Below, piece by piece: positions 35,921 to 43,307 of a DNA stretch of 64,000 nt. A model generated the notes under the pieces. It was given only the letters and a program-made list of their open reading frames with translations, did no database searches and was not told the DNA's origin. Location: the NCBI GenBank assembly GCA_964437725.1, contig CAYTIB010000074.1, positions 1 to 64,000 of the forward strand. The letters are read 5' to 3'. The stretch comes from CAYTIB01 sp964437725. Lineage in GTDB: Bacteria; UBA8248; JACPRG01; G963555815. Within the stretch, counting starts at the first letter, position 1. Every line of letters starts with the position of its first letter. The translations under genes were made by a program, and so were the position numbers.

Positions 35921-35951
35921 AGGCGTCGCCCCGGTAGGGGCGGCGTCTTTG
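35921..35951 (+). terminator. Rho-independent terminator after the NitT/TauT-type importer
   Basis: AGGCGTCGCCCC (35921-35932) pairs with GGGGCGGCGTCT (35937-35948) in twelve positions including two G-U pairs, with a GGTA loop and a short T-rich tail. Confidence 0.8.
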
Positions 35952-36017
35952 CTTTCAAAAACCGTTTTTCATTATTTCAAAAACCGAAAAATTTATAAGA
36001 TAAAACAAATTCAAGGT

Positions 36018-36620
36018 TCAGTATTTTCGTAGAATCCCTACTACAATACCCTGAATTCTCAATTCGGTTTCACTGACTATGAGCGGCTCCATAGTCTTGT
36101 TTGCCGGCTGAAGCCGAATATGGCCATTTTCGCGATAAAACCGTTTTAATGTTGCTTCATTGTTGCGAAGTAGAGCAACAACCGTTTCCCCGTTATCGGC
36201 AGTTTGGCGCTCCTCCACAATGACAAAATCACCATCTTCGATATGGTCCTCGATCATAGACTTCCCTTTAACCCGGAGAACATAAAGCTTTCGTGCTCCA
36301 GCTTCAGTCCACGGGAGAGCTATGGTTGTTTGATCGAGAACCGCCTCCAATGGGCTGCCCGCAGCAATATAACCCAGTAATGGCAGTTCCGTGACATCCT
36401 CAGGCTCTCTTCCCTCCATAACTTCAATCGACCGACTACGGTTCCAACCCCGCCTGAGGAGGCCCTTGTCAATTAGATTTACTACATGCTTATGTACGGT
36501 TGCCGGAGAAGTTAGACCAAATCCTATACCAATTTCTTGCAAGCTAGGAGAGTAGCCTTTCTCCTCTATAAAACCCTTAATGAAGTCTAATACTTGTCGC
36601 TGCCTTTTGGTAAGATACAT
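36018..36620 (-). CDS. lexA: LexA repressor (SOS response)
   Basis: A 200-residue repressor-protease. The N-terminal winged helix (about residues 1-70) contains SPSLQEIGIGFGLTSPATVHKHV, the recognition helix region. The self-cleavage site is the Ala-Gly in GYIAAGSPLEAV (about 86-97), the catalytic Ser is in GKSMIEDHI (about 126) and the Lys in NNEATLKRFY (about 160). RecA-ssDNA triggers cleavage and induction of DNA-repair genes. The recognition helix sequence differs from the gammaproteobacterial one, so the SOS box is probably different. A candidate operator lies at 36695-36739, directly upstream. Confidence 0.95.
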   Translation of the reverse strand: MYLTKRQRQVLDFIKGFIEEKGYSPSLQEIGIGFGLTSPATVHKHVVNLIDKGLLRRGWNRSRSIEVMEGREPEDVTELPLLGYIAAGSPLEAVLDQTTIALPWTEAGARKLYVLRVKGKSMIEDHIEDGDFVIVEERQTADNGETVVALLRNNEATLKRFYRENGHIRLQPANKTMEPLIVSETELRIQGIVVGILRKY

Positions 36621-36694
36621 GGCTCATCCCTTAACTCTTCTTCAAATCCGCAACGAAGGAATATGGACTCCTCCTTTTTTGCCGCCCTAATTTG

Positions 36695-36750
36695 CTAATT
36701 TCGAAGTACGTTTTCTGGCGTATTTTTTTCGAAAATTAGACGAAAGTCAA
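36695..36750 (-). promoter_or_regulatory. lexA promoter with inverted-repeat candidate operator
   Basis: Read on the plus strand, CTAATTTCGAA (36695-36705) and TTCGAAAATTAG (36728-36739) form an inverted repeat, imperfect by one base, around a 22-base centre. On the minus strand a TTGACT (36750-36745) could be a -35 box with a 17-base spacer to AAAAAT. The repeat overlaps the promoter of lexA, where LexA autoregulation would be expected. Confidence 0.4.
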
Positions 36751-36753
36751 GTC

Positions 36754-36806
36754 AAAAAAAAATCCCCCGGCGAAAGGTCTCATAGGCCATATCGCCCGGG
36801 GATTTT
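36754..36806 (-). terminator. Terminator of the structured RNA gene
   Basis: On the minus strand AATCCCCGGGCGA (36804-36792) pairs with TCGCCGGGGGATT (36773-36761), with one mismatch, and is followed by a run of T. The loop contains a further short GGCC/GACC pairing possibility. Confidence 0.8.
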
Positions 36807-36864
36807 CGGTGTACCGACGTAGATTAGCCTGGGCGCCGCGCCCGGCTAACACCGGGTCAGGTCG

Positions 36865-36909
36865 TCAGACCTCGGCCACCTCGCGTCCACTACATGAAGA
36901 TTTTGTCAA
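36865..36909 (-). CDS. Possible 14-codon leader peptide inside the structured RNA
   Basis: TTG at 36909 lies seven bases after GGAGG, within an ideal extended Shine-Dalgarno sequence, and opens a frame MTKSSCSGREVAEV that ends at UGA 36867-36865. The UGA falls in the loop of the AGGTC/GACCT hairpin, so a ribosome stopping there would disturb the downstream structures. This is the arrangement of an attenuator peptide. There is no other evidence of translation. Confidence 0.35.
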   Translation of the reverse strand: MTKSSCSGREVAEV

Positions 36910-36938
36910 TGGATCACCTCCTTTCCCGCGTTAGATCA

Positions 36939-36968
36939 ACATTACTTTTTTGGCTAATTAAATGTCAA
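36939..36968 (-). promoter_or_regulatory. Sigma70-like promoter of the structured RNA gene
   Basis: On the minus strand TTGACA (a perfect -35 box, 36968-36963) is 18 bases from TAATGT (-10, 36944-36939). A start near 36932 would place the Shine-Dalgarno-like sequence within the first ten bases of the transcript. Confidence 0.65.
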
Positions 36969-37178
36969 GAAAGAAATTTCATTTAAAATAAAAAGAGGAT
37001 TTCATCCTAGGTTTTACAACAACAATTTGCTCACTGTTGTTGCAATCCCTCTTGACGTTCTACACAAGGATTTGTTACCTTTCTTGCGTTGGACGCTTCA
37101 ACATATTAGATTTTCCATTTGTTCACTCACCCACGGACCCCTGCCAAAGAAAACCTGTCCGGCAGGGAACGTGTCACG

Positions 37179-39098
37179 ATGCGACTTGTACCGAAAAAAA
37201 TCAAAATCCTTATACTATCCCTGCTTCTCCTTTTGGGTGCCGGAACAGTAGCTTTGGCGAAGGACACGTTTCCTCTTCCCAGGGGCCTAAAACCTGCCGT
37301 TAACTTCTGGGTTAGCGTTTTCACGAAATATAGGCAAAACCAGGCAATCATCCATGACGCGGAACATCTCGATCTCGTCTACGGTGTAGTTGGCTTAACA
37401 AAAGGAGCCAGGCCTAAAGGTAAGAAAGTAAGGTGGAAGAAAACAAAACATATCCGCAACCACTACGCAAACTTATTTCGTCGGTGGGCAAGACAAAATC
37501 CAAAGACCCAAAAACTTTCTCGAAATCAAAAGAAAATTTACCGCCAACTTCAGAAGCGGGGGCGTTCTTTCCGACTGGCAGCTCGACATGTTCGAGTACA
37601 GCAGGGTCTACGGGAAAAATTTCAGTTGGGGATCGCCCGCTCAGGACTTTATCTTAAAGAAATGAGGAGAATATTTAAAAAGTACGGCCTCCCCGAAGAT
37701 TTAACCTACCTACCACACGTTGAGTCTTCCTTTGATCATCGCGCGTATTCTCGCCTTGGTGCAGCTGGGTTGTGGCAGTTTACCCGCTCAACTGGTCGCT
37801 TATTCTTGAAGATCAACTATGACTTAGATGAACGCCGGGACCCAATAAAGGCTACCCACGCGGCTGCACGGCTTTTGCGACAAAATTACCGGACACTTAA
37901 AACCTGGCCGCTTGCGATAACTGCCTACAACCACGGACGTGCGGGAATGGCAAACGCTGTTCGTAAGGTGCGGACAAGGGATCTTCCTACCATCATTCGC
38001 AATTACAAAGGACGCGCTTTCGGGTTTGCGTCCAGGAATTTCTATGCAGAGTTTCTAGCGGCGCGAAAGGTAGCCAAAAGAAGCCGACATTACTTCGGCT
38101 CAATACGGAGGAAGAAACCAAGACACTATCAAACCTTCCGGATGCCAGCTTATGTTTCTGCGAAGGTCTTAACGGGTCGACCCCACCTAACTTTTCGAGA
38201 CCTCAGGGATTACAATTTAGGACTCCGGGCACCAGTATTGCAAGGAGAACGTCATATCCCTCGAGGGTATTTGCTTCATGTACCCGCCGGGCAACTAAGT
38301 AAACTACGACGGCACTATGCCGCTTTGCCCATAAAGTTCAAGCACAAAAACCAAAATCGAATAAAATGGTACCGGGTGAAAAAAGGAGATTCACTGGGAA
38401 CCCTTGCACGCCGGTTTAGAACAACCGTACGAACCCTTGCCATAGCAAACGGTGTCAATAACGTTTCACGAATTCGCACCGGACAAATTCTGTCTATTCC
38501 CACAAAAGGGAGAGTCACTGCACGTACATCACCTAAGTTAAAAACTCCACGTTTCCAAAAATCAAAGAATTACTCTAATCGCACCAAAGAGGCGAAAAAA
38601 GTAGGGATGCGTAGCACAGGGGACAAAGAAAAATTGCCTTTACGGGAAAATTTATCTGTCGTTCGGATAACAAGCCAATCGACGAGGCGGGGATGGACTC
38701 GGGTGGAAGCGGAGGAAACCTTGGGTCATTTCGCCCAATGGCTAGGAATCAATCCCAGGGTTTTACGAAGTCTAAACAAACTTGGCCCGGGACGAAACGT
38801 CTGGGTAAGTCAAAAATTGTTCCTGAGTTTCCACCGCACAACTCCAAAAGAATTTCAAAACAGAAGATTGGAATTTCATAAGGGGCTCGAAGAAGATTTC
38901 TTTGAAAGTTACAAAGTAATTGGAACTTTCCATCACACTATACAAACAGGTGAAAACCTATGGGAGCTAGCAAAAGAAAAGTATGAAGTTCCATTCTGGG
39001 TCATTGCCCGATATAATCCTGATCTGTCTCGGTCCAAGGTGACCGCGGGAACCAAGGTAACATTTCCAAAATTGGTACCCAGAGGCAAAAAATCATAG
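37179..39098 (+). CDS. mltD: Lytic transglycosylase with LysM repeats (MltD-like)
   Basis: About 639 residues: an N-terminal signal segment (ILILSLLLLLGAGTVALA), an SLT catalytic domain (about residues 150-270) with the catalytic Glu in LPHVESSFDHRAYSRLGAAG and the later AITAYNHGRAGMANA, then three LysM-like repeats. The repeats start at WYRVKKGDSLGTLARRF (about 403), around VEAEETLGHFAQWLGI (about 525, degenerate) and HTIQTGENLWELAKEKY (about 600). It cleaves peptidoglycan glycan strands in the periplasm. The ATG at 37179 is preferred to the earlier TTG because it directly precedes the signal. Basic, RK-rich composition runs through the linker regions. Confidence 0.93.
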   Translation: MRLVPKKIKILILSLLLLLGAGTVALAKDTFPLPRGLKPAVNFWVSVFTKYRQNQAIIHDAEHLDLVYGVVGLTKGARPKGKKVRWKKTKHIRNHYANLFRRWARQNPKTQKLSRNQKKIYRQLQKRGRSFRLAARHVRVQQGLREKFQLGIARSGLYLKEMRRIFKKYGLPEDLTYLPHVESSFDHRAYSRLGAAGLWQFTRSTGRLFLKINYDLDERRDPIKATHAAARLLRQNYRTLKTWPLAITAYNHGRAGMANAVRKVRTRDLPTIIRNYKGRAFGFASRNFYAEFLAARKVAKRSRHYFGSIRRKKPRHYQTFRMPAYVSAKVLTGRPHLTFRDLRDYNLGLRAPVLQGERHIPRGYLLHVPAGQLSKLRRHYAALPIKFKHKNQNRIKWYRVKKGDSLGTLARRFRTTVRTLAIANGVNNVSRIRTGQILSIPTKGRVTARTSPKLKTPRFQKSKNYSNRTKEAKKVGMRSTGDKEKLPLRENLSVVRITSQSTRRGWTRVEAEETLGHFAQWLGINPRVLRSLNKLGPGRNVWVSQKLFLSFHRTTPKEFQNRRLEFHKGLEEDFFESYKVIGTFHHTIQTGENLWELAKEKYEVPFWVIARYNPDLSRSKVTAGTKVTFPKLVPRGKKS

Positions 39099-39183
39099 AA
39101 GGGAAAGAGGAACGCATTATGTCACCCGGTGCCGCCCATTTCTTTTTGAATTTTGGGGCGCACCCCCCTCTGTCGGAGGAGAT

Positions 39184-40287
39184 ATGGACGTAACAATTGG
39201 AAAGGCCGAACTCCAAAAAGCCCTAGCGCGGGTACAAGGAATTGCAGAGAGCAGAAGCAGCGCGATGCCTATCCTTCAACACATTCTACTAGAGGGGGAA
39301 GATAGTACCGTATGGGTATCGGCTACCGATCTTGATATTAGCCTGCGAGCTAGCTATGAAAGCCAGGTGAATACACCAGGTCGAATGACCCTACCCGCCC
39401 GGAAGGTATTTGATGTCGTTCGGGAGTTACCCGATGATTCAGAGGTTCACCTGGAAGAGGATGAAAATCATTGGGTGCGATTAACCTGTGCACGTTCTAA
39501 GTTTCGATTTCCAGGCTTAGATCCCCATGAATTTCCAAAAATTCCGACAATTGGAGAGGGGCCCTCTATTCCTTTGCCAGCTAATGATTTTGGCCAGATG
39601 GTTCGGAAAACCCAATTTGCGATCTCCTCAGACGAAACTCGAACAGCCCTGAATGGTATTTTCTTTGAAGCAAAAGGGGGGACACTCAGTGTTGTGGCGA
39701 CTGACGGACACCGGTTAGCTTTTACCTCCAAACCCTTTGAAGCCCTGACTGAAGACACAGGAATTATCATCCATCGCAAGGCAATTCAAGAGCTATTAAA
39801 AATCCTAGGAGACAACGTAGAAACTGTACAATTTCAACAGCAGGAAAATCACATACTGTTTCAACTAGATTCCATAGTGTTGGTTTCACGGCTCATCGAA
39901 GGCCAATTCCCGAATTACCAACAGGTAATTCCAAAGGCAAACGACAAGAAAGTAACCGTTCCCAGAAAAGATTTTAGTGGCGGCTTGCGCCGTGTTTCCC
40001 TGAAGGCCAACGAAAAATCTCGTATGGTTAAACTGAAATTCAGTGAGGGACTTCTTTCGCTCATTAGCGATACATCTGAAGTCGGCGAGGCCAACGAAGA
40101 GATTGAGATCGACTATAAAGGCGAGGAGATAAGTATCGGTTTTAACTCGCGCTACCTGCTTGATTTTTTGTCTGTAGTTGAAGATGAGAATCTTCAAATT
40201 GACTTTAAGGATTCATTGAGCTCTACATTAATCACTCCCACCGGCGAAACGGATTATTTCTGTGTTGTTATGCCCATGAGGGTTTAA
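39184..40287 (+). CDS. dnaN: DNA polymerase III sliding clamp (beta subunit)
   Basis: A 367-residue clamp made of three similar domains. N-terminal QKALARVQGIAESRSSAMPILQHILLEG, the middle FAISSDETRTALNGIFFE and TDGHRLAF, and the C-terminal FNSRYLLDFL plus the final VVMPMRV are hallmark segments, the last forming the hydrophobic pocket that binds polymerase and partner proteins. A GGAGGAGAT site is directly before the ATG. Here it lies near lexA and an MFS gene, not beside dnaA or recF within the window. Full length, no oddities. Confidence 0.97.
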   Translation: MDVTIGKAELQKALARVQGIAESRSSAMPILQHILLEGEDSTVWVSATDLDISLRASYESQVNTPGRMTLPARKVFDVVRELPDDSEVHLEEDENHWVRLTCARSKFRFPGLDPHEFPKIPTIGEGPSIPLPANDFGQMVRKTQFAISSDETRTALNGIFFEAKGGTLSVVATDGHRLAFTSKPFEALTEDTGIIIHRKAIQELLKILGDNVETVQFQQQENHILFQLDSIVLVSRLIEGQFPNYQQVIPKANDKKVTVPRKDFSGGLRRVSLKANEKSRMVKLKFSEGLLSLISDTSEVGEANEEIEIDYKGEEISIGFNSRYLLDFLSVVEDENLQIDFKDSLSSTLITPTGETDYFCVVMPMRV

Positions 40288-40490
40288 ACAAGAAGCGTCC
40301 GTTCGGGGTGATCTATCTCCCAGTGAATCAGTCTATTCTCACGCTTGGCATCCTTAGGTAATCGAAAAAGGATAGTCCTTTTAATCGGAATGCGATTCCA
40401 ATGGGTACCCACTAGGTAACTCGAGCTGTTATCATCCGTCACGGTAGTCCAAAACAACAAAGATAGGTCATCTTTGAGCAACCCTGTCAT
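40284..40490 (-). CDS. Hypothetical 68-residue protein (uncertain)
   Basis: An open frame on the minus strand that fills the 186-base gap between dnaN and the MFS gene, overlapping both ends by a few bases. The product, with segments SSYLVGTHWNRIPIKRTIL and RENRLIHWEIDHPERTLLV, has balanced composition and could be a real small soluble protein. No ribosome-binding site was found and I recognise no family. It may equally be a chance frame. Confidence 0.3.
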   Translation of the reverse strand: MTGLLKDDLSLLFWTTVTDDNSSSYLVGTHWNRIPIKRTILFRLPKDAKRENRLIHWEIDHPERTLLV

Positions 40491-41784
40491 TTCTTCGTCT
40501 AAACCTCGGATTTTCTACGGCTGGATCGTCGTCAGCATTTGTTTCCTCACCCTAGCCGTAGGGGGAACTACGAACGGTTCCTTTTCCGTATTTTACGTCG
40601 CTATTTTAGACACCTTTAATTGGAGTCGGGCAAATACGGCAGGTGCCTTTTCTCTCAGCATGCTCGTTTTCAGTGCCTGTGGACCATTGGTGGGTTGGCT
40701 CTTCGACAAGTTCGGAGCCCGGAAGGTTATGCCGATCGGTGTGGTAATTCTAACTGCAGGGGTAATGGGATCCAGTCTCATTACCTCACTATGGCACCTT
40801 TATTTCTTTTACGGATTTCTCCTTGCTGTGGGAGTAACACATATTGGGTTCATTCCAAATGTGCTCATTATTTCCAATTGGTTTTTCCATAATCGAGCTC
40901 TTGCTTTAGGGATTGCAAACGCAGGACGGGGGATTGGAGCGCTTATCTTATTACCCCTAATCCAATATTCAATCCAAGTAATCGGATGGCGACATACCTA
41001 TCTTTTTTTGGGCTTGCTGGTTTTTGTTGTCCTCTTTCCACTTCTAGCGATCTTCCAAAGAGGCCACCCAGCAGACAAGGGCTTAACCCGGCTTGGTGAA
41101 CCGGGTAATGGAATTGCTTCAAAACAAGGAAAAAAGCAGGACGAAAATGGACCCACACTGGGTGAGGCACTGAAATCTTACCGATTTTGGACGCTCGTAA
41201 TTGTTGGCATAATCGGTGGAATTGGTTTCTCTGGCCTCTTGGTACACGCTGTCGCTTACATCGGGGATGTAGGCTTTACCAATCTTTTTGCTGCAACAAT
41301 ATTCGGGTTAAGTGCCGCCTTTCGTTCCGGAGGAGGGATTCTAGGCGGATATTTTTCTGACCGCTTCGGCCGGGAAATGGGGGTGACTTTATTTAGCCTA
41401 TTGACCGGCTTCGGCACAATCTTTTTAATCTTTGCGAATCCAGAGATGCCGATAATCCTATACTCTTTTGCTATTTTACATGGGTTGGGCTCAGGGGCTA
41501 CAGGAACGATATCCTCATCCCTCAAAGCTGATATTTTTCATGGAAAAAACTTCGGGATAATATTTGGCTGGATCCAAACAGGGACAGGTATCGGAGCAGC
41601 ACTAGGACCTTGGTTGTTCGGCCTTATATACGATCGCACAGGGAGCTACCTTCCCGCCTTGCAAGGCCTGCTTGTGGTATATGCGCTGACAATCGTTGGA
41701 ACATGGATTGCTGCACCCCGGAAGGTGCGTCCAATTTCCCGTGCAGATCGAAATATGGCAGCCGATTCTCAATTACCTTCGTAG
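40474..41784 (+). CDS. Major facilitator superfamily transporter (oxalate/formate- or monocarboxylate-like)
   Basis: A 436-residue protein with 12 predicted helices. After a short cytoplasmic start it has FYGWIVVSICFLTLAVGGTTNGSFSVFY, typical of the OFA/monocarboxylate porter group, and the loop GWLFDKFGARKVMPIG (about residues 73-88), the MFS helix 2-3 signature. The second half has GGYFSDRFGREMG (about 290). It starts at TTG. It probably exchanges an organic acid. It is convergent with no one and followed after 20 bases by the DUF554 gene. The substrate is unknown. Confidence 0.88.
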   Translation: MSNPVISSSKPRIFYGWIVVSICFLTLAVGGTTNGSFSVFYVAILDTFNWSRANTAGAFSLSMLVFSACGPLVGWLFDKFGARKVMPIGVVILTAGVMGSSLITSLWHLYFFYGFLLAVGVTHIGFIPNVLIISNWFFHNRALALGIANAGRGIGALILLPLIQYSIQVIGWRHTYLFLGLLVFVVLFPLLAIFQRGHPADKGLTRLGEPGNGIASKQGKKQDENGPTLGEALKSYRFWTLVIVGIIGGIGFSGLLVHAVAYIGDVGFTNLFAATIFGLSAAFRSGGGILGGYFSDRFGREMGVTLFSLLTGFGTIFLIFANPEMPIILYSFAILHGLGSGATGTISSSLKADIFHGKNFGIIFGWIQTGTGIGAALGPWLFGLIYDRTGSYLPALQGLLVVYALTIVGTWIAAPRKVRPISRADRNMAADSQLPS

Positions 41785-41804
41785 ATAGTCAAAGGGGGAG
41801 AATA

Positions 41805-42479
41805 ATGACGGGCACAATCGTCAATGCGGCGGCCGTACTAATCGGATCTGGTTTGGGGCTCGCCCTTGGAAAACACCTGCCCGATAGAATGCGAGAAATC
41901 ATCCTTCACACACTCGGCCTGGCTAGTCTTGCAATCGGATTTCAATTGGCATTAAAAACGGATCAACTGCTCGTTGTTCTTGTTAGTCTGATCCTGGGAG
42001 GACTATGTGGGGAAGGTTTTCGAATCGATGGTGCACTTAATCGGGGAGCGGAAAAGCTCAAAGCTAAGGCCGGTAGTCAATCCAAGAACTTTGTGAACGG
42101 TTTTGTTACAGCCAGCTTAGTTTACTGCGTTGGTGCGATGACAATTATCGGACCTTTGGAGGAAGTAATTAAAGGAAATCCAAACATTTTGTACGTCAAA
42201 TCAGCTCTTGACGGATTCGCCTCCATTGCATTTGCTGCTAGTTTGGGCATCGGTGTAGTTTTTGCAACCGGAACCGTCTTAGTAGTTCAGGGTCTGCTAA
42301 CCCTTTTGGGCACTCAACTAAGATTTTTACTGGAACCGGAAATCGTGACCGTTCTCTCAGCCACGGGTGGGCTTCTCATTGTCTCTATCGGATTGATGCT
42401 TCTGGGTGTCAAGCAGATCCGCGTTCCGAATTTACTTCCAGCGTTGATCCTCGCACCGATCCTAGCAAAATTTTTCTGA
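41805..42479 (+). CDS. DUF554-family membrane protein (YdfK-like)
   Basis: A 224-residue protein with about six or seven membrane helices. Sequence TGTIVNAAAVLIGSGLGLALGKHLPDR at the start and GAMTIIGPLEEVIKGNP (about residues 109-125) followed by VKSALDGFASIAFAASLGIGV are the family's conserved regions. The function is unknown. The ATG at 41805 follows an AAAGGGGGAG site; an open frame upstream overlaps the MFS gene and is non-coding. It is twelve bases before the broken sfsA gene. Confidence 0.88.
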   Translation: MTGTIVNAAAVLIGSGLGLALGKHLPDRMREIILHTLGLASLAIGFQLALKTDQLLVVLVSLILGGLCGEGFRIDGALNRGAEKLKAKAGSQSKNFVNGFVTASLVYCVGAMTIIGPLEEVIKGNPNILYVKSALDGFASIAFAASLGIGVVFATGTVLVVQGLLTLLGTQLRFLLEPEIVTVLSATGGLLIVSIGLMLLGVKQIRVPNLLPALILAPILAKFF

Positions 42480-42491
42480 AACCTATTGCCA

Positions 42492-43205
42492 ATGAAAGTA
42501 CCAGGAAATGTGGTTGAAGGTATTTTCGTTCGCCGAGTAAATCGGTTCCGAGCCGAAGTTCGTATAGGAAAAAATGTCACGGCAGTCCATGTCCCACATT
42601 CCGGAAGACTGGCAGAGCTCTTCTTCCGAGGGAACCGGGCTCTCCTCTTATCTGCCAAAGGCAAAAAGCGGAAAACGATTTACGACCTTCTCTTAGTCGG
42701 CAAACCCAAAGGTCAAGGTTGGGTCTGTGTGGATTCCCGAAATCCCAACCAACTGGTAAAAGAAGCCGTGGAGAAGAAAGCCCTACCCGGTTTCGAAAAC
42801 TATTCTATTGCTATTCCCGAACCTTCTATCCCAGGTGGACGAATCGACTTTCGCCTGGAAGGAAACGGCGTCCCTCCTTGTTTCACAGAAATTAAATGCG
42901 TCACCCTAGTCAAAGGTGACGTTGCTCTTTTTCCAGACGCACCTACGCTGCGAGGGACAAAACACCTGCGCTACCTAACCGAACGGGCCCGGTAAGTCGC
43001 CCAAGTCGCAATCTTATTCGTCGTTGCAAGATCCGACGCGAAAACTTTTTACACCAACGATGAAAACGACCCGGAATTTGGTCAAGCACTCAAAGCAGCT
43101 ATCGCACACGGAGCAACGGTCAAAGCATTCACATGCAAAATAACCAAAAAGGAGATCCGGCTTCTGAATTCCATTCCAGTTTATAAAGAAAAAACGAACA
43201 CATGA
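42492..43205 (+). pseudogene. sfsA: sfsA-like DNA/RNA-binding protein gene, interrupted by an ochre codon
   Basis: The gene matches sugar fermentation stimulation protein A: VEGIFVRRVNRFRAEVRIG at the start, HVPHSGRLAELFF (about residues 32-44), FTEIKCVTLVKGDVALFPDAPTLRGTKHL (about 136-164). An in-frame TAA at 42993-42995 interrupts it at codon 168. The same frame then continues to TGA 43203-43205 with VAQVAILFVVARSDAKTFYTNDENDPEFG, which is the normal C-terminal third of SfsA. The whole 237 codons equal the family length. Either a recent nonsense mutation or a sequencing error explains it; TAA rules out selenocysteine. The first 167 codons could be made as a truncated protein. Confidence 0.85.
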
Positions 43206-43307
43206 CTTTTGCTGAATGATATTCCAGGCCGGTTCAGTCAGGCCATCGTCATTGCAAAGGGCCTGAACACATTAGAAAAGAAGAACGCCCTGTGTGGGGG
43301 AGCAAGT

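Larger units (their letters stand above)
36754..36932 (-). ncRNA. Compact structured RNA gene with anti-16S-tail sequence (novel candidate)
   Basis: A self-contained transcription unit of about 180 nt on the minus strand, directly upstream of lexA. It opens with AAAGGAGGTGATCC (36911-36924 on the plus strand as the complement), a perfect complement of the conserved 3' tail of 16S rRNA. Next come a hairpin AGGTC/GACCT (36859-36872) and a strong one in which TTAGCC-GGGCG pairs with CGCCC-GGCTAA across one bulged base (36824-36849). The latter excludes an alternative CCCGG/CCGGG hairpin (36841-36856). It ends in a terminator. A 14-codon leader peptide may be encoded inside. I cannot name an RNA family for it. 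Confidence 0.65.

Noticed and set aside
36865..36867. Selenocysteine at the UGA of the leader peptide
   Set aside because: The next loop (UGUUAG) starts only 13 bases after the UGA, shorter than the known range, and no Cys homologue supports it.
36911..36925. Sequence identical to the 3' end of 16S rRNA (GGATCACCTCCTTT) on the plus strand
   Set aside because: No other 16S sequence is attached. It is better explained as the minus-strand complement, a very strong ribosome-binding-type sequence in the structured RNA.
42993..42995. Recoding of the sfsA stop as an amino acid
   Set aside because: The codon is TAA, not TGA, and no SECIS-like hairpin or conserved Cys is involved. Nonsense mutation or sequencing error is simpler.
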